Made by a program: the position numbers and the translations under genes | DNA from: Capitulum mitella | Taxonomy: Eukaryota; Arthropoda; Thecostraca; Pollicipedomorpha; Pollicipedidae | NCBI GenBank assembly: GCA_030062745.1 | Contig: CP099839.1 | Location: forward strand, 32,098,904-32,162,903 | Direction: 5' to 3' | Length of the DNA: 64,000 bases | Shown here: piece after piece, positions 42,432 through 55,713 of the stretch | Numbering within the stretch: position 1 is the stretch's first letter | How the letters are laid out: the number at the start of each line of letters is the position of its first letter | The notes under the pieces: model-generated | Database searches by the model: none | What the model was told of the DNA's origin: nothing | The model's input: the letters and a program-made list of their open reading frames with translations, nothing else

Positions 42432-42648
42432 ATGGACGATCCTGTTAGGAGCGTGACCTCGACGGGGAAGCGAGCAACGCAGCGCCTCGGGTGCGGCGAA
42501 GGTGACCAATTCATTGCGAGAGACGCTCCAAGCAGCGCGCGCATGGCTCTAAACGCCATCGGGAGTGTTGAACGACTCGTTCGGGTGCCGAGAATTAAGA
42601 TATGTGCCATGAACATTCAACTGCTGAAACTAAAAGGAGACGAACTCT
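42432..42648 (+). CDS. Possible coding exon ending in a GTGAGT donor
   Basis: From ATG at 42432 the frame is open for about 72 codons (MDDPVRSVTSTGKRATQ..., later VRVPRIKICAMNIQLLKL) and meets a consensus donor GTGAGT at 42649-42654. GC content is higher than in neighbouring DNA. It abuts the Z repeat and no partner exon is identified. Family unrecognised; host exon or chance are both possible. Confidence 0.2.
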
Positions 42649-42659
42649 GTGAGTAAGCC

Positions 42660-45587
42660 GAATGACTCGGATAAGTTTTTGTGGTGCCTTCTTGAAGTTG
42701 GTTAAAACCCAGTTCACCTAGCTGCCTCCTTTTTTACGTTGTTAAGCTTAATGACTGTCGTTGGCCTCCTCGCATCTGCAGAGGGGTAGCTATTACTGTG
42801 ACAAGTATCAGTATAGAAATTTATCAGTACAGATCCTGCAGCTGGAAACACTGAGTGGAAATTGGAATCACTGGAGTCTGTTTAGATATGACAACAAACG
42901 GGTTATAATCGCTTCGCTGCGCCGACCACCACATGCACATGTCATTCTGCGTTTCATTGATTGTCTTGTTGTACTTGCTGGTGATCTGAACTAGAGATGT
43001 AGCTTTTAAACCCAGATCATCCATGCCTTTGACCCCGTGTGGGTTGGTGGGTATTTTAGTGAACTACTGTTAAGCTATTGGGTTTTGCGGGCCAAATTAT
43101 TTTAGCCCAGCACGCTTTACATGTGGACTATGGATGGGCCAAGAGGGTAATAAGCTGGACTTTTGTGGGGTGAATCAAAATTTGGCGGGGTGGGCCCTAG
43201 GCCGATTTTTTTTAAGTTGCACTCCTAATCTGAGCTGTGATTTGTTATCCGCCTCGACACCTCCTCAGGCATTTTTTCTTGATGTTTTTCGAAGGTAGCT
43301 TTTAGTCAGGTCATATCAGCTCCGACCTATTCATCTTGCTCCCTACTAGACGTGATAAAAACGAACCGTGACATTGAACACAATAGTACCCGATGCTGCC
43401 ACTGTTTTGTATTATTCGCGCCTTGTTGACTACCTCACCCGCGTATAAAGTCATGTGTAATCAAATGCCGGTCTTTCAAACGATTTGAACTGATAGGTTT
43501 CGAGACCGGCTGTCGCACGACCGACTAGTCTGTCCTTTCCATTTCAGCAGTCTGCAGTGTTTGGTCTTTGTTCGTTGGTTCAGCTTTTCGCCCGCATTAA
43601 GTCATTCACTCTCTGCAACTCCACTGCCCCACAGATATCGGACGAAACCAAACTTTTACTCATGCGTCGTACTGAATGTATGGTCCGGCTCCACATACTA
43701 TCCCAGAGCCAACCGCTAAGCGCATTCGACGTTTGGGGCTGGCAGAAGGCGTCATATCGGCGGCGCGTTCTGGAACTGGGGGCGAGCGAACGTCTGGAAG
43801 AGCGCCTAGGATTTACCGTGTTCCGCTCTATCTCATCAACTTCTGCACCATGAGCAACGACATCCCGGACTTCTGAAAACAACAGCATACACAATCTACG
43901 AGTCGGGTGCGTGTAGAGGCCTGTCTGATTTCCGTCCTATTCTGATATTTGTGATCATTGCCAAGATAGTTGGGCGGGCGGTTCAACGCCAGCTTGACTT
44001 TCGCATCGGGTGATTTCACATCAAATCTCACATCAAATCATCATCTGACCCCACATCCTTCGATTTTGATGAAATTTGGTGCTCTCATAGTGTCTATCGA
44101 AAAACGACCAGCCACAAATTTTTAGCTCTTGGCGAACTCTGAGGTCAAAGCTTTAGGTCTTGAAATGTTACCGGTTTTTGCAGACATTGTATGATTCAAA
44201 TGCCCATCATTCGGTGACAGGCTGTCATAGAAAGGTGCAATTCGTGCCATCCGGAATATTATCGCTCCTGACTTCATAAATAAACTCATTTTTGTAACCT
44301 CGGGATGACCTTTGACTTGACCAAGTCATAGGGAACATTTTTGGTTTTAGCCATGCTTGCCCACCATGGTCTTCGCGAAATGTAGCGCAATATTTCTCCA
44401 AGTATCCGCTATAAGTGTGGCAGAAACATTTCTGGGCAAATTAAAACTTTTTCCGATATCTCGGCTTAAGTGCTGCCTTGTGACGCTTGAGGAATACGCC
44501 CTGAGGCTATCTGACGAATATTTATTGATTTCGCGTCTTTCGTTTGTCCGATTCTTTTGCTATTTGGTGTGCACAATGCCCTCCGTGCCTGCTACACATA
44601 AGCTTAGTGTTAAATCGCTTGATCAGAAACACCAAAAGTCATGACATCCTAACACAATTGGACCTTTGCCATCCAAATCTTACTTGTCCGTTCTTTACTT
44701 TTCCACGAGTGTGTGTCTGTGGGATGGTTTTAGGCCTTAAAACTAACTGGGATAATCATAGTCGTGCACTGTGGCCTTTGGAAGGTCAAACGAGGTCAGT
44801 AACATCGGTTGGCCTTAGATTACCTATTTTTTTTACCTCGGACCACTTTTGGTTTTTGGGGTGCTGACTTAGAATTTCGCATTTATTTTGCTCGCATCGA
44901 GTCATTTATGTTCATTCCATGTTCTGGATACAAGTTAATTTCTGATTTTTGGAGGCTTTTATCCCAATCACCACGTCTTTAAGCTTCCATATGAATCTGT
45001 CATTTCATTTGTTACTTTTCCAACATTGAGGGGAGGACTTAATGACAAATAAATAATATATAAATAAATAAAATATGCGTGCAAACTGGAATACGTCAAC
45101 AGTTTGTGTGGAATTTGGAATCAGTGCCCTAAAAAAAGCTATGAATAGTCCGAGGCTAACAGGTTATCCAGGGTCGTTCGAGGTCAGTGAGCTCGGCTGA
45201 TTTTCAAAAGGTTCCGATATACGTCTAAGATTGGCCTAAGATACATCTCAGTTGGCTTAACACGGCACAGTCTGGCGTGTTTTTGTATCCGCGACCGCCT
45301 GGGGATATCAAAAAGGCACCCCTGTTATCTCAGGGTCTAACAGTTGGATTTGAACCGATCTAACACCAATTCATAGCCCTGAGTCTTGCGATTCAGAAAG
45401 TACGTTAGCCCTGGCCACGTGACCGATGACGTCACAGCTCACGTAAAAGGCATAACACGATGCCGAAAAAAGTGATATCGGTTTGTACATCATGTCATCG
45501 GTAATACTGGTCTTAGAGCCTTCAGCTGGGTATCAAACGAAACACCATGACCTTCTTCATCAGAATGAGGCTAATATGTAAAAAATT
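42660..45587. other. Mostly unassigned; half-site-containing repeat DNA
   Basis: 43557-43853 holds a 98-codon frame preceded by an acceptor-like CCCCACAG (about 43635); it has no recognised domain. 44020-45600 contains repeated GAGGTCA/TGACCT motifs and looks like diverged relatives of the Z, R5 and R6 families without clear boundaries. Confidence 0.35.
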
Positions 45588-46510
45588 TCGGGTCAAGGCC
45601 AACCTAGGTCAGGCGAAATATTGGTCCTACTTTACATGCCAAAGATCGATACTTGCTCGCAGCCGTTGCAGTCCACGTGATAAAAAGGGTGGAAGTAAAA
45701 CCTGATGATGATCGGTTTTGCATTCCCTACTTTTCATACAGCCAAGGCCAGTCTAGGTCAGGTCAGACTGGGTTGCATTACTCTTGCTGACAAAGAGCAA
45801 TAATTGCTCGCTGGGATTCTTAATTGTGTCACGCATATATCTCAAATGACATCTCATGATAGTTAAATCTGCGCCGTCTGCTCTCTGTCGGGTGAAGGTC
45901 AAGCCAGGTCAGGACGGATAGTCATTTTTCTGACTAAGAACAATAATTACCCTCTGCTGCTTCTGAACCATCTTCCTAAGGCAGCCTTGTATTTCCTTTC
46001 GTTTTGAAATCTACCTATGACGTGACCTGACATGACCCCACCTTGCATTTGATAAAGCTTGCCAAGAGGCGCATATATTTGCTTATCTGGCTTGAACGAT
46101 GAGGAAGGTCAGCGGCAACCACTTCTGTCATCCACAATGTAAATCATTCCAGTCATCATCATGCATGCGGCCTAGCATGACCTCTTATGTTGACATGCCA
46201 CAAAAGTTTATTCTCTTGGGGACCGTGTCCTGTATAAATCCAAACAATTCATGCATTATGTTCGCGAATACAAAAAAACAAGCATGTTTGCGTCAACGTC
46301 AGAAGAGGCAAAAACATGCATGCAAGGGTTTACTTATGAGATCATATTTTTACAACCTGATCTAGCATAGAACTGGTTTTGATGTCAAAATATGTGGAAT
46401 TGATTGATGAACAGGTACTTAAAATTTGGTTGGGCTAACTCTAACGGTTCATAAAAACCGAGAGGTGTGCCCCATTTGACACCCCCAAGCGGTGCCGGGT
46501 TATCGAAATG
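45588..46510 (+). repeat. R5 repeat, unit 1
   Basis: It is duplicated in the same orientation at 47417-48380: GGGTCAAGGCCA, GGCGAAATATTGGTC, ACTTTACATGC, a GTCTAGGTCAGGTCAG box, GAGCAATAATTGCTCGC, and an end with GGTGCCGGGTTA. It contains an inverted repeat around AGCAATAATTGCT (45805). No gene. Confidence 0.8.
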
Positions 46511-46806
46511 TGAAGAACGGGTATGTCAGATCTGAATGGCAGAGGTCGTTTAGTGGTGGGGTATTATGACCTTTGGCCTTTCTGGTCAAGCAATTTAAAA
46601 TTTAGCTGATGTGTAACAGGCAAACAGAACATTGCACACACCGAATTGCAGAACGGTCGGAGAAACGAGAAGCACGAAATCAGTCTACATTCGTGAAATA
46701 GTCTCAGGGCATGCCGCTTAAGCGCCGCTTGGCAACATTAAATTTAGGATATCTGAAAAAGTTTCAGTTTGCCCACAAATGCAGATGATTGGCAATGTTT
46801 TCAAAC

Positions 46807-47415
46807 AATATAAAATGCACTGAAGACCATTCTATATCACTCTAAGGACACTGGAGATCATTTAGGGTCAGTGGTCGTAAGGTGACCTGATGAACATAAG
46901 ACCAGGACAGTTCCCTTTCTTCATTTACCTGGCACCGCCTATGCTAACATTCTACAATGTAACATGATTTGTACTTCTTCAGCATAACATGATTAGTAAA
47001 AGGAAAAGTGCTCTTAACTCTTTTTAATTCAATTTTCGGAAAGCCAGCCCTCGTATTTTTGAAACCCTGTGAACGCCTATGAATTCGCTTAAAATTTCAA
47101 ACGTGTCGATCAATGGTAAAAGTCTGATCTATAAGCGCTCGATTCATGCCAATTTCATAAAAATCGGTCTATAAACAGCCGAGCTATAACTAACCCAGAA
47201 ATACCCCCAATTTTGACTCTTTCGTGCACCCATCCACATCTTTCCGGATTCTGAAAATTCTTGTTATAATAATGTAGTTAGTAATTTCTAATAATAAAGT
47301 GCCATGTTACGGCAAACCGATTGCCGTTTGCTGATCCGTTGTTCAAATCGGATGTTTAGTTCTCGAGATCTCAGGGGGCCCGAATCCACCCCCCCCCCGC
47401 TGGGAATCGGCTAAG
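46807..47415 (-). mobile_element. R1 piggyBac-like MITE fragment between the R5 units
   Basis: It aligns with the second half of R1 in reverse orientation: CACTGGAGATCATTTAGGGTCA, the CCTGGCACCGCCTATGCTAAC block (label only: GGCACCGCCTATGCTAAC), GTTCTCGAGATCTCAGGGGG, and GGGAATCGGCTAA. The terminal CTCCGGGAATAGGG is missing; R5 unit 2 starts at the break. Confidence 0.75.
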
Positions 47416-47416
47416 T

Positions 47417-48380
47417 TGTCGGGTCAAGGCCAGCCCAGGTCGGGCGAAATATTGGTCTTACTTTACATGCGAAAGATCGGTATTTGCAGCCGTTTTGATC
47501 CATATAACGAAAAGGACGAAAGTGAAACCTGATGACCAGTTTTGCATTACCTGCCTTTCATCCGGTCAATGTCAGTCTAGGTCAGGTCAGATAATGTTGC
47601 ATTTCTCTTCCTGCCAAAGAGCAATAATTGCTCGCTTGGTTTCTTAACTGCGTCAGGCACAGAACTTAAATGACATCTCGCGATAATTAAATCTATTCTG
47701 TCCGCTGTTTGTCGGGTCAAGGTCAAGCCAGGTCAGGACAGATAGTCATTTTTCTTTTTGTAACCAGGAACAAAAATTACTCTCTGCTGCTACTGAACAA
47801 CCTTCACCTGTTTTTTCCTTTACTTTTGAACGCCCTGCATTTGTTTCAGCTGGATGTTGCATTTCATTTCGTTTTGACATTTGCCTATGACGTCGCCTGT
47901 CCTGACGTGACCTCACGTTGCATTTGATGAACCTTGCTAAGAAGCGCATATAGATTTGCTTGTCCGGTTTGAACGATGGGAAAGGTTAGCGGCAACCATT
48001 TTTACCACCCACAATACGAATCAGTCCAATTGTTATCCTGCATGTGACCTAGCATGACCTGTAATGTTGAGGTTTGACGGCCATATATCCTTTCGGTTAT
48101 TGTGTCCTATGTAGATCCAAATAATTCATGCGTGATATTCGCGAATATTATCCAAAGGACAAAGCATGCTCGCACCACCGCCAGAAAACGGGAAACATGC
48201 ATGCAATAGTTTACTATCTCCATGATCTGATCTAGCATGAGAATGGTTTGATGCGAAATTTTGTATAATTGACTGATAAACAGATACTGAAAATTTGGTC
48301 GGGTTAACTCTAACAGTTGAGGAGTTATTCAAGAAAAATCGAGTGGTACCCTATTTTACACCCCTATGGCGGTGTCGGGT
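47417..48380 (+). repeat. R5 repeat, unit 2
   Basis: Direct copy of 45588-46510 with clear but incomplete identity. It ends with GGTGTCGGGTTAA. Confidence 0.8.
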
Positions 48381-48724
48381 TAAGGTTTGCACCAGTTTCA
48401 TGACGCAAAGAAATCTTATTAAAATTGTCCTTGCGTACAGCTGGCGACAGACGATGTCGATCACGCCGCGCACCGGGCCACCTGTTAACGATGGGTTGAG
48501 GAAATTTAGTAGCAAAAGCAGGATTGAGAAATTCGTCTCGTTCACGATCGTTTGACACATCGTATCCGTAAAATTTCAGGAAAGGAACAATTCGGTCAGG
48601 ACATTTTACAGATCTGAGATGGGATTTAAACCACTGGGCATTGTTCCTGAAATCGCCAATGACATGAAGAACATAAAAAGTGAAGCAGAATTAATTGATA
48701 TAGCCCACCCCGTATCAGTGGCCA
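48381..48724. other. Unassigned spacer
   Basis: Short antiparallel frames only; no repeat partner seen. Confidence 0.35.
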
Positions 48725-50150
48725 GATCCACCTCTCCCGTACAAGGCGGGGTGCTTGAACACCCCCTCTAACTCGCTAACCATGTTTTGGACGGAAATGA
48801 AAGATACACCGTTGGAAGTCACCTGAAGAAGAGCGTAGCTCGACAACGGTAACATTTTTTAGAATTGCCCAGAATTTGGAGGAACTATAGTCAAATCATT
48901 CAATATTTAGTTTTTTTAATTTCTTAATAGCTCGGCGACTAATCAATTTTTTGCCTCAAATCATGCCTTACACGATAGTTTGTCTTTTTTATACAGACCT
49001 GCCTCTTTTTGTGACCCTCAGCGCGAGTCAGGTCACGTCACGTCATCCTTCCAAAGTAGTACGTTTGCAAAATGTACGTCTTCTTTTTTTCTTATTGATG
49101 AGAATGTTTGATGGCTAGTTTCCATTCAAGAGGGTGCTGATGAGATACCTAAGCACATTATAGATATCCAAGCACGATTTCAGGATAAATCAAAGGTCAG
49201 CTGAGGCCAACTAAGGTCAAATTTTTAAATGATAAGAGTCGAAAAATTCAAAGTTTTGGCGAGGTCCACATGGCAAGCGGAATAGTTTGTAGGGGTTCTG
49301 AAAGGGTCAGTGGAGGCCAAGAGGTCATATGATTTTACCAGCCGACGGCCTTCGACGCCGCTTGATGCGCCTGCCGCGGGAAGGAAGAATAAAGTGTTCA
49401 TGGCCATACAGGAATTTTCTTTTAATGGAACTTTATTGTCGCAAGTTATCCCTAACTTTGTTTTTACATTGTTGTGACCTAGCCAAGGCTACAATAAACT
49501 TTTAAGTGCATTGCTTAGGTCACCAAGGGTCACTGATCTCGGACGACCACTAGTAACCTCGTTTTGCCCTGTAGTGTTGGTCGTAAGTTTGAATTCCGCG
49601 TCTATGTTAACCTTGTAGAGTTGCAAATTACTAGTTCTGAGTAAAAAGTTCGGGATTTCAACATGCACCCATATTGGTGGGTCATGACCTGAGCCAAGGT
49701 CACGGGTGCTCTGGTGACATGATTGCAGTACATATGAGAGGTCATGTTGCTGATAACATATGAGCGTCGCAATCCCGTAAAAATCGTTCAGATTTTGATA
49801 AATCCTCAAAAGGGAGCTAAACTTGACCTGACGTCAGGTCATTGACCCGGAATCTGCCGAAAATTCTAAGTATGCAGATTTTACTTGCTGTCATGCACTA
49901 TAACTCTTGCAAGTTTTGGCGAGCTTGGTCCAGCCCCAAAAAGTTGTAGGGGCCAAAGTTTTTTGGACGTTGACCTCCTTGACCTAACCTAAACCAGTGA
50001 CCTGACTTGATGTGAAGCTGACATTTTGATAGGATATATGCAATAAATGATAAAAAGCTACTGTAAATTTGACGTCTCTGTGTTTTTCCGTTCTCCACTT
50101 TAACGAAAAAAACTGAGAGGAGTGTTCAAACATCCCTCCTGGTACGGAGC
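48725..50150 (+). mobile_element. R6 TIR-bearing element, copy 2
   Basis: The left end reads CTCTCCCGTACAAGG then GCTTGAACACCCCCTCTAA. The right end in reverse complement reads CTCCGTACCAGGAGG then GTTTGAACACTCCTCTCAG. These form terminal inverted repeats of about 40 bp. The interior parallels 793-2250 reversed, including GACGGCCTTCGACGCC and the TGATGAGATACC block. Superfamily unknown; no transposase. Confidence 0.7.
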
Positions 50151-50542
50151 GGGTCAAATGAACAAGTAACAAAGCACACCTGGCAGTCTGCATGCCAACA
50201 AAGCTATCAAAAAGTATAGCCAGCATTGTTTAAAATAGAGATGCAGAAAATCCCGAAATGATGGCCCCGATCCCATACCAAACTATCCTAGATGCGTGCT
50301 GTACCGCCATGGAGCCGGCCGGCGACGTTTAGTGGTAATGGTGTTCGTACCGGTATTAATTGCGCTCAAGGCAGGTATTTAACTCTCAAAGGATTTACTC
50401 AAAGCATTAACCAGTACCGCCAATGAAGCGACGTAGTAAACCATCATGCCAGTTAATATTGCTGGCGGCACGGTTTTTTTACTGGCTGGCGTTACGACGG
50501 TGCGGATTTTTGCGTTCCTAGGTTACAGGCGCATCATTTGAT
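50151..50542. other. Unassigned spacer
   Basis: No coding, RNA or repeat feature recognised. Confidence 0.35.
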
Positions 50543-50546
50543 TTAA

Positions 50547-51749
50547 CCCTATTCCCGACAGGGAGGCTGAATTCGCCCCCCTCAGGTTTTTTGCTTACCA
50601 ATTCCAGGCTTTTTGACGCAGCTTCACGAAACTTGGTGACTTTTCCTAGCTATTCTTTTTACGTGCTGTGACAAAACTTCAGAATTCTATTTCGCTCAGG
50701 GACGGAGCCAGCTACCGTTTTTGGGAGGCACCTCAGGCCATTTCGGCCATATTTAGGGGAAAAGCAAAATGTCTGCTAAAAACAGCGTTTGTAAGATAGA
50801 ACATAAAACTTTATATGGATGAATAGCTTAACAGTTGGGCAATGTGCAGATATAATTTTGTTCGTCTAAGGTCACTTTACAAGGCCAGGTGAAGGTCAAA
50901 AGTCAAATTTGTTTTTTCGCAATAATTTTTGCGCTGTTTTTTTCGAATGCCAAACCTGGAATACATGTGACGTAAAAAGGTGCCCTCTATCTGTGTATCA
51001 AGTTTCAGGTTGATATCAGGTCGGGTCACGGATCTATGACCTAAAATGTCAGCGCGCGTGCCCTATATCGCAATAGCCATAAAATGAAATTTTTTAAATA
51101 GAGTGAATTCAAGTGATTGAAAACGTTTACAGATAATATTAAATGCACACGAGATCATTCGAAGTGACTCCAAGGTCACTGGAGGTCATTTAAGGTCAAA
51201 GGTCACAAGTTGATCTGAAGAACGTGTGACCATGACAGTTCCCCCTTTTTCTTGTCCCTGGCACCGCCTATGCTAACATTATACCAACATTGTAATGCGA
51301 TTTGTGCATCTTTAGCATAACATGACTAGCAGAAGCCAAAAAAGCGTTTTTGCCTTTTTTCCATTCAGTTGTTAAAAACTAATCCTCATATTTTTGAAAC
51401 CCTGTGAACGCCCATGAATTCTCCCAAAATTTCTGATATGTGTGCCAATGCTAAAAGTCCTATCCATAATCTCTCGATTCATGCCAGTTTCATCGAAATC
51501 GGTCCATAAACAACTGAGATATAAGAAGTCCAAAAATACCCCAGATTTTGACATTTTTGCCCCCTGTATCCAAACCTTCCAAAATTTTGAAAGTTTCTTT
51601 TTATAAAATTGTAGTTCACGTCATGGCCAATTGATTGCCGTTTGTTGCGATGAAATCAGATGTGTAGTTCTCGAGATCTCAGGGGGGCCGAATCCGCCCC
51701 TCCCCCTTGCCGGGAATCGACCATACCGTCTAGCGCTCCGGGAATAGGG
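50547..51749 (-). mobile_element. R1 piggyBac-like MITE, copy 3 (1203 bp)
   Basis: TTAA at 50543-50546 and 51750-51753 flank termini CCCTATTCCCGA and CCGGGAATAGGG. It is more diverged than copies 1 and 2. An exact DR1 (AGGTCAAAGGTCA) is at 51193-51205. Confidence 0.88.
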
Positions 51750-51753
51750 TTAA

Positions 51754-52291
51754 GGTGGGCTCAGCATGGTTCGGCAACGGCCAAAACCGGGTAGCCTGGA
51801 GTTTGCGAAAAGAGCGCCGTTGCAGGAAATTTGATAACTTCAAGTGTTGGCTGATTTCATGTTCGTCATTGGGTCTCTCTCGTTCAAGTGATGTCCGTTG
51901 AACGTTCTGTCCAGCCTATAACGGAGTCGTTTCCCGCGACAGGCGTAAATTTTCCCGACAAGTTAAGCGTTTCTTCATGATGGTGAATTCTGATTGTGAA
52001 ACGCAGCCCAATATACCGTCAATGGCCACTCAGCTGAAAACCATTCTGTAAAACTGGAGAGAATGGCGATCCTAACTGCCTACTCTCTCAACTGCCTGCG
52101 AATTCATCATGCTTAACCTAAGCATTACCCGAGTTTCTTCTTGAGTCATAAACATGGTACACGAATGATTCAGCATGACAAAGAAAAGTGAAATTTGAGA
52201 CTTACGTAATACCATCAGGTAAAAAATGACAGTTTACATTCAGTAGTGAATAGTCGTTGTTAGGGATTTTACCTGGCCTTGTGCTCTTTTT
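51754..52291. other. Non-repetitive spacer between two R1 copies
   Basis: About 540 bp of DNA without a recognisable feature, lying between two R1 elements in opposite orientation. Confidence 0.4.
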
Positions 52292-52295
52292 TTAA

Positions 52296-53503
52296 CCCTA
52301 TTCCCGGAGGGCTAGACGGCATGGTCGATTCCCGACAGGGGGTCGGATTCGTCCCCCCGAGATCCCGAGCACTAGAAATACGATTTCATCGCAACAAACG
52401 ACAATCGATTTGGCATGACGTGAACTACATTTTTATAAAAAGAAACTTGCAAAATTTTGAAAGGGGCGGATACAGGGGGGCAAAAATGTCAAAAATTTTG
52501 GTATTTTTAGACTTCTTTTAACTGCGTTGTTTATGTACCGATTTCGATGAAACTGGCATGGATCGAGAGTTTATGGAAAGGACTTTTACCATTGGTGCAC
52601 ACATCTGAAAGTTTGAAAAACTTCATGGGCGTTCACATTGTTTTTTTTTTAAATAGGAGGATTAGTTTTTCAACAACTGAATGAACAAAAAACGCAAAAA
52701 CACTTGTTTGGCTTCTGCTAGTCATGTTACGCTGAAGAAGAACAAATCACATTACAATGTTTGTATAATGTTGGCATAGCCGGTGCCAGGGACATGAAAA
52801 AGGGGGAACTGTCATGGTCACACGTTCTTCAGATCAACTTGTGACCTTTGACCTTAAATAACCTTAAGTGAACTTGGAGCCACTTGGAATGATTTCGTAT
52901 GCATTTAATTTTATCTGTAGACGTTTTCAATCATTTGAATTCACTCTATTTAAAAAATTTCATTTTATGGCTATTGCGATGTAGGGTACGTGCACTGACA
53001 TTTTAGGTCATAGCTCCGTGACCCGACCTGATATCAAGCTGAAATCTAACACACATGTAGAGGGCACCTTTCTACGTCATATATATCTCGGGTTTGGGAT
53101 TTGAAAAAAAAACAGCACCGAAATTAGTGCTATGAAACCAAATTTTGACTCTTGACCTTGACCTGACGTTGTAAAGTGACCTTCCATGAACAAAATTGTA
53201 TCTGCATGTTGCACAACTATTTTGCTATATATCCATATGAAGTTTTATGTTCTATCTTAAAAACGTTATTTTTGGCAGACATTTTTCTTTTACCCTCAAC
53301 AAGGCCAAAAATGGCCTGAGGTGCCTCCCAAAAAACGTTGCCTGGCTCCGCCCCTGTGCAAAATATAATTCTGAAATTTTGTCACGGCACGTAGAAAGAA
53401 TAGCTAGGAAAAGCCACTAAGTTTCATTGCATCAAAAACCCTGAAACTGGCAAGGAAAAAACCTGAGGGGCGGATTTAGCCCCCCCAGCTGCCGGGAATA
53501 GAA
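52296..53503 (+). mobile_element. R1 piggyBac-like MITE, copy 4 (1208 bp)
   Basis: TTAA at 52292-52295 and 53504-53507. The left terminus CCCTATTCCCGG is intact; the right terminus has decayed to CCGGGAATAGAA. A reversed DR1 (TGACCTTTGACCT) lies at 52842-52854. Confidence 0.86.
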
Positions 53504-53507
53504 TTAA

Positions 53508-55573
53508 GTTACCTGTTAACCTGCTGTGTTTTTAAGTTTAAGTTAGAAGTACATCATGGCTGTGAAATGCCTTTTCTTATAATGAAATGATTATTATTAA
53601 ACCAAGTGTACTATATAGCTGTATAATGTTGAGATAATTAGGGGAGTATGTATTTAAAGATCGTTGTTCTAAGTGATTCCAGATAGCTGAAATACTTAAG
53701 CGTACCCTTACAAGCCATGTAGTCTGCCAGTTTTCACCGTCTTTTCATTTGCAAAGGCCCAAACAGAAGTAAATCTGAGTTTTCACGTACAGCATTATGC
53801 ACTGTTTATGCACAGCTCAGTTGTGGACGATGACAAGAAAACTGACAGGTGCCGCTGCAGTGTAGTTCTGGGCCGATATTACTTCCTGGCGGCAGGCCAA
53901 CGACGTATCAACAACGTGCTGGAGTAGTTCAATCATCTGCTGACTTCATCCATTACCTGCAGTGTGCTTTTGGTGAACCATGTGGTGGTGCACATTAGTG
54001 AAAGTACTGCAGGATAAGAATGGAAGTAATTTGCTAAATTTTCTATTTATTTTCCGCGATAAAAATAGCTTGATGTAAGGTGCCTGACCTTGAATTGCTA
54101 TTCACTATCGTAAGCCAGCAATCTGCAAAGTCAGAAGCTCGAAAAACGAGCGTACCTGGGAAACAAAAAGACTGCTGTTCCTAATGTCTGTCATCAGATG
54201 GAACCACAGTCGTGTGTGCGACACGCTCCAGAGTTCAAGTTTGCGCTGTTGGTAACATGCGTCTTGTACACTCTCACCGCGCCTGCTCCTGATCACGCAC
54301 ATTGTTTTACTGCAGGTATGAAACGCCTGTAGGCTCTGTGGGGCATTTGCTTTGACGAACACATGCCTAATCGTCTGTTTAAACACAACTTAACATGCAC
54401 TATAAAACAATCGGATTGCTGTAAACACGCAATCTAAATGTCGTTCAAAATTCAAAAACATGCAGTCGCGTTCCTATTGACGTACACGCTGCTGAAGCCT
54501 CACACCACATTTCGGGCCACCGCCAGGTCCAAAACTTTGACTAATACTAGTACTGCAAGTCGTACCTGAAATACATATTATATTGATGCATGCAAGCCAA
54601 GAAAATGATCTTTTGCTCTTTTCTCGGCGGTGATTTATTTCCACCTTAAAATAATTGCAGGCGTTATTGAGGCACTCTAGTGTGGCTAATTAGAAGGATC
54701 GTAAGCGCGCAGAGAACATGTTAGGAAACGACCTGCGATATATATGCGCGATGTTTCATAGTACGCGGACCTGTGGTCTATATAACCAGTCAAAGCAAAG
54801 CGATTAAAGCAACATTATGGTAAAACTGTTAGCCATGAATTACCAGATCAGTTTCCCCTACATGAAGCAGATGTGCTCAAGACTACTCCTGGCACCTGAT
54901 ATTGTCCTCAGTTAGTAATGCCATAAAGCTGTTGGGATAAGTCCAGAAATGCTTTCAATAAAAAAGTGGCAAAAAGGCAAAAAGCCACTTGGGTTCTGGC
55001 TACACTGCTACTCGGGTATTGGTCATCCCTACAAATATATATAAATATTGTTATATATATTGTTGGCTAAATTCTTTATTATGCAGTTTTTATGTAGCGA
55101 TCTGAACGGCACACACTAGACATCCACTGGACTGGATTACCTGCTCTTTGATTACTTTCCATTACCTGTATGTTTTTGCTGTGTGATTGATTTTTAGTTT
55201 TGTACTTCATAATTTTGCGAAAAAGCAGAACTTGGGGCGTGGGTGGTTTCATGCCACATTCACTTTCGAAAACACTGCTAAAAAGCTTGTGTGGCGGACG
55301 CCACACCTGCGCCACCGCATTCTCTACCCACGGTGACGTTGGATCTCACGCGCCGTCAAGGTTACACGGAAGTTCCCGCAGCTGGCCGGGAGATCGCGCA
55401 TCGCGCGTCGAATGATGTAAGCCTGTCATCTAACGACAACTTGGGGACATCAAGGAACGTTTACTTCAGGCGCTCGCGGTAGACTCCAATAGAATAACGC
55501 GCTAGTCAATTGCGCTGGTTTCTTACGGTCCGAAATCCCATGTCACGTTCCGCTTGGCTTCAGCTAGTATTAG
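53508..55573. other. Longest stretch with no recognised repeat
   Basis: About 2 kb of moderately AT-rich, apparently single-copy DNA. The 93-codon minus-strand frame at 54105-54386 has no recognised domain or splice context. This is a plausible place for host intronic or intergenic sequence. Confidence 0.4.
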
Positions 55574-55713
55574 GGGTTATGAACATCAGGAGTTATAAAC
55601 ATTAGGGGTTGTAAACGTTAGGGATTATAAGCATGAGGAGCTATGGACCATTAGGGGCTTTGAACATTAGGGGTTGTGAACCATTAGGGGTTATAAACAT
55701 CAGGGGTTATGAT
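55574..55713 (-). repeat. Degenerate word array (ATTAGGGGTTATGAAC)
   Basis: Eight or nine units of (C)ATTAGGGGTTnTnAAC with substitutions. It is the reverse complement of the word at 25648-25858. Confidence 0.88.
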
